Source: Sanchytrium tribonematis (Eukaryota; Sanchytriomycota; Sanchytriomycetes; Sanchytriales; Sanchytriaceae). From it: 64,000 nt of DNA. Positions 38,736-49,700 of this stretch are shown here, one piece after another; positions within the stretch are counted from its first letter, which is position 1, and every line of letters starts with the position of its first letter. The position numbers and the translations under genes are program-made. The DNA lies in assembly GCA_018985235.1 (NCBI GenBank), contig JADGIG010000008.1:1-64000 (forward strand), written 5' to 3'. The notes under the pieces were generated by a model. It saw only the letters and a list, made by a program, of their open reading frames with translations, did not search any database and was not told the DNA's origin.

Positions 38736-39098
38736 ATGGAAGGCACAAAAAAGATTGACTTCTTATTACAAAAGTACGAACAAATAATGATTGAGGAGGT
38801 CAGAGAATCACAAAGTGATGTGACGATGGAAACTGAAGAAAGTAAGAGACTGTTGTTGGAAAGATACGATGCCTTGAATAGTTTAATGGAGGAAAAACAT
38901 ATTGCATTTGATCAACTGTATAAAGATCAAGATGCATTTCAAAAAGAAAGTAATGAAATCATGATGGAATTAAATCTCAGGGCAAGCAGTATCTTTAGAA
39001 ATGCAAACGAAAAGTTTCAAAGATATTCTGAAGAATTCACAAATCAGATTAAACAAATTATTGAAAGAGCTGAAAACCAAATGGAAGACGAAGAGTAA
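38736..39098 (+). CDS. Small coiled-coil protein, unknown
   Basis: 120 aa, almost wholly predicted coiled coil (heptads of L/I/M with E/K/Q), acidic at both ends; no cysteine and no membrane span. Motifs R-Y-D-A-L-N-S-L-M-E-E-K and N-E-K-F-Q-R-Y-S-E-E-F are visible. It could be a structural or meiotic coiled-coil protein, but no family was identified. It ends 7 bp from convergent CSN2. Confidence 0.55.
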   Translation: MEGTKKIDFLLQKYEQIMIEEVRESQSDVTMETEESKRLLLERYDALNSLMEEKHIAFDQLYKDQDAFQKESNEIMMELNLRASSIFRNANEKFQRYSEEFTNQIKQIIERAENQMEDEE

Positions 39099-39105
39099 AT
39101 AAGGT

Positions 39106-40393
39106 TTAAAAAGCGTTTATTTTGGAATAAACTATAACTTGTAAATTTTGCAAAGAGGTAGACATCAATTTCAATTCTGTAGAAACGCTTTCTTTTGTAT
39201 TTTCAAGATCCAAAATAGATGACGCGTCGTCAATCTGTCCTATTATTTTGTCATCCAGAATCATTTTTACAACCAGAATCTTGATTGTATCCATAGAGAC
39301 ATGTATTTTTTTGGCTAATTCGTTCAGTGAAATTTTGGAGGTACCATGACAAGCAGTAAGTATAGTCTGAAATCTAATTTCTTCTAATGCATCATCAACG
39401 TAGCCTCTGATAAATGGATCAGATAAAAATGTAAGTTCACCTTCTACATTAATAAGAATAACGTTTCAAGATTTTTTGGAATTCTTCAATATTTTCAGTT
39501 TGATAAGCTTCCATTAGGGCCGTCAATCCAACAATTTCCTCGTCCGTTTTGAACGGTTTCGTTTCCGGACTCTCGAATGGATTTATGCGACTACTGCTTA
39601 AAATATTGCAAAGAACTAAATATTTAAGCACTCGAATCCTTTCGTAGGCTCCAGCTTCGTCATAATTTTTAAAGGACTCAAAAAACTCAGTTCTAGCAGC
39701 ATCAAAATTCTTTTGCTGACAGTGCATTTTCCCACCACATTCACGGATAATGCCTGTAATTTTAGGATGTGGAACAGCAGATCTAATAGTAAGAGTCTTA
39801 TTGTAGAGCTCTTTCAACTTTCTATTATTTTTGGTCTCTGAATAGTATTGAATTTCTAAAGCCGCGACCTCTAACGATTGAGTAGCTTGTGTTTCTGATG
39901 ATTCGCTAATCCTTTCCTGTAATTGTCTGAAAATTTTAGGCAAAGGTTTAAAATTTCTTTCAGCGAGATAAAATGAGGCTAATTTGAGATGCACTTTTGT
40001 CCAAATCCTACTATTATCATAATTGCTTAAGTATTCTGCAATAACAAGTAATAATTTGAGTGCTACGTCGCTTGAGCTATGATGCCCAGTAAAATCGACC
40101 AGATTATTGATTGACTTTTCAAAATAGTAGGGCATTAATTTCGAAGAGAAACCTAAAACTTCTTTGAGTTGGTCAGCTGCATCAGAATTTGATATTAATA
40201 GACACTTGTAAATTTGTTTCTTGGCTTTAAATGCAAAATCTCCTTCTGTAATTTCCTTGAATTGTATAATAGCTTCTTTGGGATTATTTTCTTTAATTGA
40301 TTTCGCATAATAATACTTGTTTTCGACTTCCGCAATCTCATCATTCACATCACTACCGAAGTCATCGCGAAATCCAAAATCGTCTTCATCCAT
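39106..40393 (-). CDS. CSN2: COP9 signalosome subunit 2 (CSN2)
   Basis: Exons 39463-40393 and 39106-39443 (422 aa). CSN2 holds the cullin during removal of NEDD8 by the signalosome. Seen: an acidic N-terminus, then V-E-N-K-Y-Y-Y-A-K-S-I-K-E-N-N-P-K-E-A (~27-45), A-L-E-I-Q-Y-Y (~185), R-S-A-V-P-H-P-K-I-T-G-I-I-R-E-C-G-G-K-M-H (~213-233) and N-P-F-E-S-P-E-T-K-P-F. The second exon is the PCI winged-helix end (S-D-P-F-I-R-G-Y-V-D-D, I-G-Q-I-D). RPN6 is the close paralogue, but the R-E-C-G-G-K-M-H block is CSN2-specific. Confidence 0.92.
39444..39462 (-). other. 19-nt spliceosomal intron in CSN2 gene
   Basis: Minus strand gttattcttattaatgtag, phase 1. Removal joins FQKILK-Q to GELTFLSDPFIR. Donor is GTTA. 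T at -8, A at -6. Confidence 0.94.
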
Positions 40394-40454
40394 TTTGTAA
40401 CAGCCCCGCCTTAAACTTCGAACGATGTTTATTTATTTGCAAATTCTTTTCTAA

Positions 40455-41579
40455 TCACAAGTATTTATCGCCTTTTAGCGGGTTCACAAAAATTCCTTCC
40501 TGTTCAAGTTTGTTTGCAGCTTCAACTCGCAATTTCCAGAATTTGCGATTTAAATATTGCGGTAGTTGCATTACACAATTACGCATTATCAGATGGGCAT
40601 AAAGACCAAGAGAAAAATAGTTTTTATACATAACATCGTGAATTATTCCGGACCAAGAGTAAGAGAATGGTTCCTCCGGTAATATTTTAAAATCCTTTAA
40701 TAGAGTGGTATGAATTATTATCGGTTTGTCCTTGAAGTGATGAACCATGGAATGTCCGCTTGTGCTAGCGAATTTTTCAGTCACTACTCCTGGAGAATCC
40801 AGCCAACCGATAGAAATATTATAATAATCAAACGAGAGCCTGAAAGTGTCTTTGTCACCCCAAATATACCTATAAAATATCCGGTGATTCTTGTTCATTT
40901 CATATGCCATGTTAAGAGCATTAATCACATTTTTGGCAGATTTGTCCACGAATAAGAAACCAGCTTCCATATCCCATTTGGTTTTTGGAGAAGTGTTTAA
41001 AATTTTATAAACTGGATTAATTGGTGGGGTATACCAATAATCTCGCGCAGCGACTACTGAGGTATCAAACTTATCTAGAATGTCTGCCAACGGTTGGAGT
41101 ACATACGCATCTGTGTCAATATACATTACTTTACAAAATTTAGAATGCAAAATGGCAATACTTTTGAAATGGTAATTATTACCTTTAACATTCAGATCGG
41201 CATCCGGGTCAAAATCTTGAATATTCATAAGAGTTGTGCTTTTAAATAATTTCAATTGAGTTTGATTGGTTTCTTTTGGATGATACCAAATTTCAACAGG
41301 ATATGGAGATTTGTTTAAAAAGCCTATAGACGTATAGCACGAGAGTAAGGATTTTGGATAAACCAAATAAACGATTCCAGTTACATTTATACAATCTGCT
41401 TTTGTTTCATATTTTGAGGATGAGAATGAGAATTTTTGCACTTTTGTTTCCCAATATACTAACGGATTAGGCTTAAACATCAAATGATGCCATTCGTAAC
41501 GGTCAAATTTTCTCACAATTAACACGATTGGAAAAAGGAGAATCAAATCTAATACGAAAATCGCAATAAAAAGTTTCAT
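40455..41579 (-). CDS. Mnn2/Mnn5-family Golgi mannosyltransferase
   Basis: 374 aa from ATG 41579, giving a type II topology: short N-terminus then one membrane anchor (residues ~3-22). The catalytic region has Y-H-F-K-S-I-A-I-L, a DxD motif (M-Y-I-D-T-D-A-Y, ~residue 155), R-D-Y-W-Y, W-D-M-E-A-G-F-L-F-V-D-K-S and Y-I-W-G-D-K-D-T-F-R, the arrangement typical of the fungal Mnn1/Mnn2-type alpha-mannosyltransferases of cell-wall N-glycans. Other GT8-like families share the DxD region but not the W-G-D-K-D-T-F block. Upstream in-frame Met codons overlap the next gene and were rejected. Confidence 0.78.
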   Translation of the reverse strand: MKLFIAIFVLDLILLFPIVLIVRKFDRYEWHHLMFKPNPLVYWETKVQKFSFSSSKYETKADCINVTGIVYLVYPKSLLSCYTSIGFLNKSPYPVEIWYHPKETNQTQLKLFKSTTLMNIQDFDPDADLNVKGNNYHFKSIAILHSKFCKVMYIDTDAYVLQPLADILDKFDTSVVAARDYWYTPPINPVYKILNTSPKTKWDMEAGFLFVDKSAKNVINALNMAYEMNKNHRIFYRYIWGDKDTFRLSFDYYNISIGWLDSPGVVTEKFASTSGHSMVHHFKDKPIIIHTTLLKDFKILPEEPFSYSWSGIIHDVMYKNYFSLGLYAHLIMRNCVMQLPQYLNRKFWKLRVEAANKLEQEGIFVNPLKGDKYL

Positions 41580-41629
41580 ATAGCTGAGTTTGATGTACAC
41601 AATTTGTATGACAGCTAGACATAGGAAAT

Positions 41630-41818
41630 TTATTTTAATTGGTTGATTTGAGTGTATAAAGGCAGCAAATATCTCGTACCAAAATACCATCGTGCGAATA
41701 ATTCGCCCACTCCATAAAGTATACCAGAAACGAATGGATATAACAAATAGTTTCGATAATAGAGTTTCTGTTGATCTGTGGGGTTGAATATGCTATTTAG
41801 ATTTAAACCTAAAGGCAT
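41630..41818 (-). CDS. Small single-span membrane protein, unknown
   Basis: 62 aa. One hydrophobic span around residues 25-42 (Y-P-F-V-S-G-I-L-Y-G-V-G-E-L-F-A), with tyrosine-rich flanks. Size and composition are like small mitochondrial import or respiratory accessory subunits, but no family was recognised. The start is 24 bp from the divergent MRD1 start; a shared promoter is likely. Confidence 0.5.
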   Translation of the reverse strand: MPLGLNLNSIFNPTDQQKLYYRNYLLYPFVSGILYGVGELFARWYFGTRYLLPLYTQINQLK

Positions 41819-41842
41819 TTTAAAAAGGGAGTTTAAACGGAG
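41819..41842. promoter_or_regulatory. 24-bp region between divergent start codons (small membrane protein / MRD1)
   Basis: Only 24 bp lie between the start codons at 41818 (minus) and 41843 (plus). The sequence is A/G-rich on the plus strand. A shared promoter is inferred from spacing alone. Confidence 0.35.
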
Positions 41843-43717
41843 ATGGCAACTCGAGTTTTGATTAAAAATATTAACTGCACAAGCAAAGAAGAGCTAATTA
41901 ATTTGATTAACAACAAGTTTGAAAGTGTTGTCGTCACCGACGTTCATTTATTATTTAAAGACAAAGTTTTTCGACGCTGTGCATTTGTTGGGTTGAAAAC
42001 TAAAGAAGATGCGGAAAAATTACGTTCTTTAAATGGATATTTTCTGGGGTCTAGTAGAATTAAAGTGGAATACGCAAGAACAATTGTGGATCAAAACTTG
42101 AAAAGAAACGCTAAAGTTGCGGTCAAGGAAACAACTCCTCCTACACTTGAAGATGTCGAAAAAATTGAGAAATCGGCGAGGTTGTATATTACAAACATTC
42201 CATATAATTGCAAAGAATCAGAGTTGAAAGATTATTTTTCCAAATTTGGCCCGATTGCTGAAGTTCACCTTCCTGTGGATAAACTTACCAAAAAGCCTAA
42301 GGGAACAGCATACATTCAATATATGAGTAGCATAGATGCTGTCAGACTTTTTTGTCTAGGTGGTCAGGCTCTGCGCAAGCAATGTCGAAATTATCAAAAG
42401 GACAACTTAAAGACCCCCTCTAGCATTCCAACCCTCATCTATGCTGGTCGCAATATTTTTCTGTATCCTTCTGATCCGCCGGTAGTAAATGATGCACCTA
42501 TCAATTTAAAAGATAAAAAACTTAAAGATAAGAAAAAACTGTCTTTGTTAGGCTTTAATTGGAATACGTTGTATTTAAATCCTTCAAATATTATCAAAAA
42601 TGTCGCAAAACAACTAAACATCGATGAGTGCAATATGCTTAACGTACATGAAGCTGGTGCAGCAGTAAGAATGTCAGTTGCTGAGGTCAAGGAATTGACT
42701 TCGCTGAAAAATTGGTTTGAAGAAAACGGCATATCATCTGAATCATTCAAAAATTTTGATGCAGACAGTACAGAAGATTTGATAGGTGAAGATTTGAGGA
42801 GCGAAAATACTATTTTAATTAAAAATATTAGTCCGCAAATAGACTCTGATAAGCTGATAAGTGCTTTTCAAGCTTATGGCACACTCAAGCGCTTTCTGTT
42901 GCCTCCCAGTCGAAATGTCGCGATTGTAGAGTTTGAAAAGATTTCTGATGCCAAATTAGCTTTCAAATCTAATTCATTTAAACCGATAAATGGATTGCCG
43001 ATGTATTTGGAATGGGCGCCAGAGCGAATCTTTAAAGCGTCATCAGACGACCCCAAAATAGTAATAGCTGATTCTGATATCCTTGAGAAAGTCGAGGACT
43101 TTGCTGAAAACGATGATCCGGAGACTACAAATCATGTTTCGATTTTTGTTAAAAACATTAATTTTGATACACGTCCACAAGATTTTGAATTTTTGTTTAA
43201 AAGACTCCCTGGGTTCCAAAGTGCAACGCTGAAAACCCGACAAGGTGACAAGGGAGAGATGCTCTCAATGGGTTATGGGTTTGTACAATTCGATTCTACT
43301 AAAAATGCAAAGAATTGCATTCGTCAACTTTCAACTCCAAGGCTAGATCACCATGACCTGATTTTAAAAATATCAAGAAATGACCCACAATCTGAAATTA
43401 GAAAACGGAAAGCGACAGATTTTGGTGAAGCATCAGAGAAAATTGTCATTAAAAATGTCCCATTTGAAGCTACCAAAGACGAACTTCACCAACTAGTCTC
43501 AACTGTTTGCTCGATTCAAACAATTAGACTTCCAAAAAAGTTTGATGGTGGTCATCGAGGTTTTTGCTTTGTGCAATGTTTCTCGACTGAGGATGCGCAA
43601 AAATTAATCGAGAAAATGAATGGCGTTCATTTGTATGGTAGAAAATTAGTATTTATGTTTAGTGGGATTGAAGGTTCACAATTGTCCAATGGCAAAAAAA
43701 GAAAAATTGCCTCTTAA
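41843..43717 (+). CDS. MRD1: Multi-RRM ribosome biogenesis factor MRD1/RBM19
   Basis: 624 aa with five RNA-recognition motifs: about residues 3-75, 110-180, 328-400, 430-515 and 535-610. RNP1/RNP2 motifs are evident, e.g. A-R-L-Y-I-T-N-I-P (RRM2), I-L-I-K-N-I-S, V-S-I-F-V-K-N-I-N-F-D-T, and I-V-I-K-N-V-P-F-E-A-T with H-R-G-F-C-F-V-Q in the last. The Y-A-G-R-N-I-F-L-Y-P-S-D-P-P linker matches the MRD1 family. The protein binds pre-rRNA near U3 sites and is needed for early 18S cleavages, so it acts in the same pathway as RCL1. The human protein has six RRMs. Confidence 0.87.
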   Translation: MATRVLIKNINCTSKEELINLINNKFESVVVTDVHLLFKDKVFRRCAFVGLKTKEDAEKLRSLNGYFLGSSRIKVEYARTIVDQNLKRNAKVAVKETTPPTLEDVEKIEKSARLYITNIPYNCKESELKDYFSKFGPIAEVHLPVDKLTKKPKGTAYIQYMSSIDAVRLFCLGGQALRKQCRNYQKDNLKTPSSIPTLIYAGRNIFLYPSDPPVVNDAPINLKDKKLKDKKKLSLLGFNWNTLYLNPSNIIKNVAKQLNIDECNMLNVHEAGAAVRMSVAEVKELTSLKNWFEENGISSESFKNFDADSTEDLIGEDLRSENTILIKNISPQIDSDKLISAFQAYGTLKRFLLPPSRNVAIVEFEKISDAKLAFKSNSFKPINGLPMYLEWAPERIFKASSDDPKIVIADSDILEKVEDFAENDDPETTNHVSIFVKNINFDTRPQDFEFLFKRLPGFQSATLKTRQGDKGEMLSMGYGFVQFDSTKNAKNCIRQLSTPRLDHHDLILKISRNDPQSEIRKRKATDFGEASEKIVIKNVPFEATKDELHQLVSTVCSIQTIRLPKKFDGGHRGFCFVQCFSTEDAQKLIEKMNGVHLYGRKLVFMFSGIEGSQLSNGKKRKIAS

Positions 43718-43732
43718 ATGTTAAAATTAAAT

Positions 43733-44962
43733 TTACTGTTCTATCGAATTTAATTTTTTTCGCTCTTCTCGATACTTTCTTCTTCCATTATTACCAATTA
43801 TCTTATTGTTGGTCGTAGTAAAATTTGTACTCTCTTCAGGATCATTTTTAATTTGAACAGCTTTGTTCCAGACCTCAACTTTAGCTGGTTTACTTTTCTC
43901 ATTCGGTTCATCAACTGAAGAGTCTTCGGACAACGTCATATCAAAATCCTTGGCTTCAACAACTTCCTGTTGCTCAAATGAAAATTTGACCAGCTTAGGA
44001 GGTACTGAAAATTTTCCGATTTCCATCTGCCATTTTGATTTAATGTTAATTGGATATTCAACTAAAGCAACCTCTCGAATGATGTTATTTTCCGACGCCT
44101 TTAAAATTTGGACAGGAACTTTATCATATCCCAGAATCAAAAGCTTGGTAATATCAGTGCTTTTTGAAACAGTAATTTTGGTTTGCCTTAAGAATTCAAT
44201 ACATTCAGAGATAGTAGAAATTTCAGAAAAATTGTATTCGCTATTCCGTTTTAATATTAAAGGCGGTTCCCTGCATATACTCAGTGAAATTACTGCTCTT
44301 ACAAAAAATATCAGTCTAGAAATATCGTTTCTCTCGCCTTGAATAAAATGTTTTAAATTTTTAAACAAGGACAAAGTAGAAATTTCATTTCGTTTCTTGT
44401 GCAATAATCTTGAAAATAATTCGTCGGAATGCCACTTTGGAGGTTTGATTTGAGGAGTTGATAAAGTAAGAAATATATAAAATACTGAGAACACATCACT
44501 TGCAGCATATCTGCAGGCAAACGAGGAAAGTGCATCTGTGGTCCATGATTTAAACTTTTGATGATTGAAACCAGACTTTTTACGGTATTTGGCTAATCCA
44601 TCTTTAAGAATGTCATTTGAAGCTACTTCTAGTTTTTTGCTGAAACCGTGGGCAGCTGATAAGTCTTGAACGTTTACAACATTTTGCAAATGGACACGTA
44701 TTTTTTCAAATTCCAATCTGTCATTATCTCCCCAAACCAGCTTTGTGGTTTCTGAGCTTGTTAGTACTGTATACAAACAATGGGGAATACCATCGAATTT
44801 CCAAATTGGTATTAATAGTGCATGAGAGGCATTTCCTAACTGCATTAGTTCAATAAGGCCATTTTGGGTACCTTCTACATCCAAGGCAATATATCTATCA
44901 TCCTTTAAAAATACTAAGTTATTTTCAATTTCATTTTCAGTAAAACAATACAATATTTTCAT
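43733..44962 (-). CDS. 3'-5' exonuclease (DEDD/RNase D-like) domain protein
   Basis: 409 aa. Residues ~20-170 look like a DnaQ/RNase D fold: Y-I-A-L-D-V-E-G-T (first D and E of the DEDD set), V-W-G-D-N-D-R-L and C-R-Y-A-A-S-D-V-F-S-V-F-Y (D and Y of the last motif). The C-terminal half is helical and then low-complexity, with R-R-K-Y-R-E-E-R-K-K at the end. EXD1/EXD2-type enzymes or a piRNA/RNA-decay nuclease are possible; the substrate is unknown. Convergent with MRD1, 15 bp apart. Confidence 0.65.
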   Translation of the reverse strand: MKILYCFTENEIENNLVFLKDDRYIALDVEGTQNGLIELMQLGNASHALLIPIWKFDGIPHCLYTVLTSSETTKLVWGDNDRLEFEKIRVHLQNVVNVQDLSAAHGFSKKLEVASNDILKDGLAKYRKKSGFNHQKFKSWTTDALSSFACRYAASDVFSVFYIFLTLSTPQIKPPKWHSDELFSRLLHKKRNEISTLSLFKNLKHFIQGERNDISRLIFFVRAVISLSICREPPLILKRNSEYNFSEISTISECIEFLRQTKITVSKSTDITKLLILGYDKVPVQILKASENNIIREVALVEYPINIKSKWQMEIGKFSVPPKLVKFSFEQQEVVEAKDFDMTLSEDSSVDEPNEKSKPAKVEVWNKAVQIKNDPEESTNFTTTNNKIIGNNGRRKYREERKKLNSIEQ

Positions 44963-45114
44963 TAGTTTCAGAATTGATTATAAAATTTTAAAATATTACC
45001 ACCATAATCCATGGAGCTTCGAATAATTACATAAATTTCTAAAAATTGCACTGGCGATTGGTTTTTTGCAGGAGTTTTTGCCGATGCCAACTTGAAACGT
45101 AAATTTTGTAACCA

Positions 45115-45738
45115 ATGATTTCTAATAACAATTACGGTAGAGTAACAACGGAATGGGAAGACGCTTTGGTAAATCATGGAATTTTAGAAAGAAAAGAAGA
45201 GGTTCAATCAGAGGAAGAAATTACAACAGAAGATCCGTATGCTGGGCTAGAAAAGGACGATATCGATATTTTACTTGAAGAATGTGGAGAACAAGAAGAG
45301 CAGATATTACAAAAGCTCAAACAAGAAAGAATTAAGGAAATGACGGCAAAATTAAATATTAAATTTGGAAGTGTCCACCACATCTCTCAGACTGAATACA
45401 AGGAAGAAGTCACAATTGCTAGTAAAACTGACATTGTCGTAGTTCTGTTGTTCGATGGTTCAGAAGACTCTCAGATTCTAAATAGATTTCTTGATCGTGC
45501 CTCTGCGGAATTCGGTAATGTCAAATTTTGTGCTATTCCAGGTAAGACTGCAATCGCAAATTATCCAGCCAAAAATATTCCCACCATTCTAGTTTATGAC
45601 AACGAATATCCGGTTTCTCAATTAATTAGAGTTGTCCCTGGTTTGAAAACTAACAACTATTCTGAATTTGCTAATTACCTTAAAGTTTATGCATCAATTA
45701 AAAGTTTAACTAAAAAGGATTCAGAAGAAAATGAGTAA
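45115..45738 (+). CDS. Phosducin-like protein (PLP2/PDCL3 type)
   Basis: 207 aa. Seen: N-terminal T-E-W-E-D-A-L-V-N-H-G-I-L, the signature of the PLP2/PDCL3 class, an acidic helix, F-G-S-V-H-H-I-S-Q-T-E-Y and a thioredoxin-like domain (residues ~90-195) with I-P-T-I-L-V-Y-D-N. These are cofactors of the CCT/TRiC chaperonin for actin, tubulin and G-protein beta folding. The thioredoxin C-x-x-C is absent, as usual. Its 3' end overlaps the first ATG of the next gene by 8 bp. Confidence 0.8.
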   Translation: MISNNNYGRVTTEWEDALVNHGILERKEEVQSEEEITTEDPYAGLEKDDIDILLEECGEQEEQILQKLKQERIKEMTAKLNIKFGSVHHISQTEYKEEVTIASKTDIVVVLLFDGSEDSQILNRFLDRASAEFGNVKFCAIPGKTAIANYPAKNIPTILVYDNEYPVSQLIRVVPGLKTNNYSEFANYLKVYASIKSLTKKDSEENE

Positions 45739-46693
45739 TTTTTCTATTAATAAATTTTGTTTAAGAATTTTTTTGAAACTTTCAATGAACAACAATAGAT
45801 TGAGGACTTTTGTTGTCTTAAGAAATTTGAAAATATTTATATCCTCGAAATACTTTGGACGAATAGTTTTTGTGGTCAGTCTCGTCCTGGTCGCTAAAAA
45901 ATTTAAGCCTGCGATATACAATTTTATTAATACAAAGATAATCAATCCTATTGTACTACTTGGATACCCAGCTTTTTACAAGGATGTCAATGAATCTCTT
46001 GAAAAAAGTAAACCAGAATTTGTTGATCTAGTCCCAAATGCCATGAGAACTTCATTTCGAAAAATATTGGGAATTGCTGATTCTGGTAACACTGGCAATC
46101 AGTTGTGGTGGGATAGAATGATGAGTAATATTTTGTCCAATCTAGATCAGTACGTCATACAAATTGAAGATCAGCTCAAGGATGAGGTCAGTAAAACATT
46201 GAACGACTCCAAAGAGAATATCACCCAAGCCGTAATACGCGGGGCACAAAGTTATTTGCATTTAAACATTGACCATGTCAATGCCATTAATTATGTACAC
46301 TGTGCAACATGGAAGGAATGGATCAGAATAACTGCTGAGGATTTACTACAAGCTATTTTGATTGAAGTAAACCTGGAAATTCACGAGCAAACATTGAGAA
46401 TAATAAGCGAGATGAAGATGAAATTACCATCTTGGTTACCGCAACAATTTACTTCGATTCTTCCCGGTGAGCTTGTTTCCCCTCCAGCATATATTCCAAA
46501 TAACATAATTGAACGGATTTGGAAATGGATTCAGGAACTTGAAGTTTCAATATTAAAGCAAATCCATGAGCTAATAGAAAACGAAGTTGATGGGACGGAG
46601 AAAAGACTTTGCCAAATTACTGAAAAAAGACTCCGCGAATCGATGCAATTAAAATTAGGATTTACCGGGATCAATATGTTACAGCCACTGTAG
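45731..46693 (+). CDS. Membrane-anchored helical protein, unknown
   Basis: 320 aa from ATG 45731, or 302 aa from ATG 45785, which avoids overlap with the upstream gene. A hydrophobic span (residues ~44-60, I-V-F-V-V-S-L-V-L-V-A) follows a basic stretch, suggesting a membrane anchor. The remainder is amphipathic helices with W-W-D-R and E-W-I-R-I motifs and a Pro-rich turn (residues ~225-245, S-W-L-P...S-P-P-A-Y-I-P). No family recognised; an outer-membrane or ER protein is possible. The start is undecided. Confidence 0.6.
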   Translation: MSNFSINKFCLRIFLKLSMNNNRLRTFVVLRNLKIFISSKYFGRIVFVVSLVLVAKKFKPAIYNFINTKIINPIVLLGYPAFYKDVNESLEKSKPEFVDLVPNAMRTSFRKILGIADSGNTGNQLWWDRMMSNILSNLDQYVIQIEDQLKDEVSKTLNDSKENITQAVIRGAQSYLHLNIDHVNAINYVHCATWKEWIRITAEDLLQAILIEVNLEIHEQTLRIISEMKMKLPSWLPQQFTSILPGELVSPPAYIPNNIIERIWKWIQELEVSILKQIHELIENEVDGTEKRLCQITEKRLRESMQLKLGFTGINMLQPL

Positions 46694-46757
46694 TGCCAAT
46701 TTTCTTACAACTATCGTTTTGGATAGAATTCCAGTCTCAAAATAAATATACAAAGTG

Positions 46758-49700
46758 ATGAGTAAACTCCCCTTGTGTCTCACAATGGATGATGTTGAAT
46801 CTTTTAAACGAATTTCTCCATCACAAAGAGGCTACATAATCTGCGCAACTGCACTTATTCCTGTTGCAATTTTGTTTCCGAAACAGAACTTATATACAGC
46901 TTTGTCGGGTGTGACAGGCTTAATCATAATTCTTGCTACCGTTCTAGGGTCAATTTGGTCGATTCATTTTAAAAAGTTTATGTGGTATCAAGATGACAAT
47001 AATGGCAAATTTTGCTTTATGCAACCCAGGCTACATCGCGGACAAGCAGATATCGTCCAAATTCAAGATCAAATTTTGGAATTTCAAAAGATGAAATTTA
47101 GGTTTGACAATGGCAAATTACAGCGTATAGTTCCTCGGCTAGAATTTTCTGTGGATGAACTGGTTAGCCACAAAGGTATCACTGACGCTAGCAATTTGAT
47201 TGAAAAATTTGGCGAAAATCATTTTCAAATTCCCGTCCCGACCTTCATTGAATTGTTTAAAGATCATTTGGTGAAGCCTTTTTTTCTATTTCAAATATTT
47301 TGCGTTACCCTTTGGATGTTTGACGAAATGTGGTATTATTCACTTTTTACTTTAGTTATGCTATTTGTTTTCGAGGCGACGGTTGTCATGCAAAGACTAC
47401 GCACATTAAATGAATTCCATCAAATGCAACACCCACCTTTTGATGTTTTTTGCTATAGAAGCAAAAAATGGACTAAAGTATCCACTAGAAAATTAGTTCC
47501 AGGAGATGTTATATCCATCGGCACTTCCCAAGATATCAAGGTAGAACAACAGGCTAGTATTCGTAACCCAGTCAAACAAGTTGTTACAATTGAAACATTA
47601 GTTCCTTGTGATGCCATTCTTTTAAAGCATTCTTGTGTAGTTAACGAAGCTATTTTAAGTGGGGAATCGACTCCTGTTTTAAAGGAATCAATATTGATTA
47701 GAAATGGACAAGATCTTATCAACAACAATTCGAAATTGCACATGATATACGGTGGTACGCAGGTATTGCAAATTTCGGAACAAACTGGCGACTTCAACAC
47801 TGGTTTTAATATACCGAATGCACCTGACAATGGCGTTGTAGCGCAAGTTTTGGTAACTGGATTTAACACCACTCAGGGTGAATTAGTTAGAACAATGGTT
47901 TTTTCAAGTGAACCTGTTTCTGCGAATTCAAAAGAGGCATTTGTTTTCATTTTATTTCTATTGATTTTCGCGATCACAGCCGCGCTTTATGTTTGGCATG
48001 TAGGAAGTCAAGAACCCACAAGGGATAAGTGGAAGCTTTTTTTGAATTGTGTGATGATTGTTACTAGTTGTGTACCCCCTGAACTTCCTATGGAACTGTC
48101 GTTGGCCGTCAACACTTCATTAATGAGTTTGGCTAGACTCGCCATATTTAGTACCGAACCTTTCAGAATACCATTTGCAGGGAGAGTCGACGTTTGCTGC
48201 TTCGATAAAACCGGAACCTTGACCGAGGAAAAATTGCAAGTGGAAGGAATAGTTATCGAGGATAATCTTGTAACTAAAACAAGCGAAATTGACGATTCGA
48301 CCAAAATAGCCCTTTCAACAGCTCATTCGTTGGTTAAATTAGAAGAAAAGAACGAGATCGTGGGCGATTCGATGGAAAAAGCTGTTCAAGAATGGCTTGG
48401 ATTCGATCTTGACAAAGATTTTATTAAATGCTCGGACAGAATTCAAGTTTTAAGAAGATTCCCGTTCTCTTCAGCTTTGGCAAGAATGGCTACTTTTTGC
48501 AGACAAAGTGATGGCGCCTACTTGACAAGTGTAAAAGGTGCACCTGAAAGACTTCGTGAACTTTTTGTTGATATTCCGGAAAATTATGATGATGTTTTTC
48601 AAACTTATGCGCAACAAGGTGGCAGAGTGATTGCAATAGGATTCAAAAAAGAGTATCGAAAATTCAGCTCCAAAGAAATCAAAGATTTGGAGCTTTCAAC
48701 CATAGAAAAGGGTCTTACATTCTGCGGGTTTTTGGTATTAAAATCGCCCTTAAAAAAAGATGCTCTTGAAACAATCATTGAACTTAAGCAATCTTCTCAC
48801 CATGTCGTTATGATTACAGGAGACAACTCTTTGACAGCTTGCCATGTGGCGAAACAACTTCAAATCTGTGACAAGAGTATTGTCTTAATAACCGAAAGAG
48901 GTGGAAAATTAATAATAGAGGATGAAGACAAAAAACTGTACAATGATTTTAGTGACATTAACAGATATAAGCATAACATATGTGTTACTGGCAAAGGCTT
49001 CGACTTAGTGCTAAAGTCTTCAATTGCGGAAGATTCCACATGGATTGCCAAAGTTGATGTTTGGGCCAGAGTCAGTCCAGATCAAAAAGAATTTATAATC
49101 ACACAGCTAAAAGAGCTAGGACTTTTTACACTAATGGCAGGAGATGGCACCAATGATGTGGGAGCATTAAAACAAGCTCATGTTGGTGTTGCTTTACTTA
49201 ATGGAACAGAGGAGGATCTTGACAAAATCAACAAAATTGCTAGAATTCAGAGATTGAAGCAAGTTTGGGAGAAACAGTCAGAAATTGCGAAGCGATTTGG
49301 TCAACCTAGTCCTCCGCAACCTCCTGAACTTAAGAGATATCTTGAAGAAAAAAATGAGAAAAATGTAAGCAAAACTCTCGCCAATCGGGAAAAACCCACA
49401 ACGGTGGAAGAAAAACGCCAACACGCAATGCAAAATATGCTTGCATCTCTAGAAAGTGTTGACGATGATGAAGTGCCTGTGTTGAAATTTGGAGATGCTT
49501 CTATTGCAGCACCGTTCACAAGCAAACTATCTCAGGTTAAAGCAATTGCTCACATTATAAGGCAAGGTAGATGTACACTGGTAACAACTATTCAGATGTA
49601 TAAAATTTTAGCTCTTAATTGTCTCATATCGGCCTACTCTATGTCAGTTCTTTATCTACAAGGAATTAAATGGGGAGATTGGCAAATGACAATTCAAGGT

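Noticed and set aside
43863-44342. 159-residue plus-strand ORF
   Set aside because: It lies wholly antisense to the 3'-5' exonuclease gene, which has recognisable catalytic motifs.
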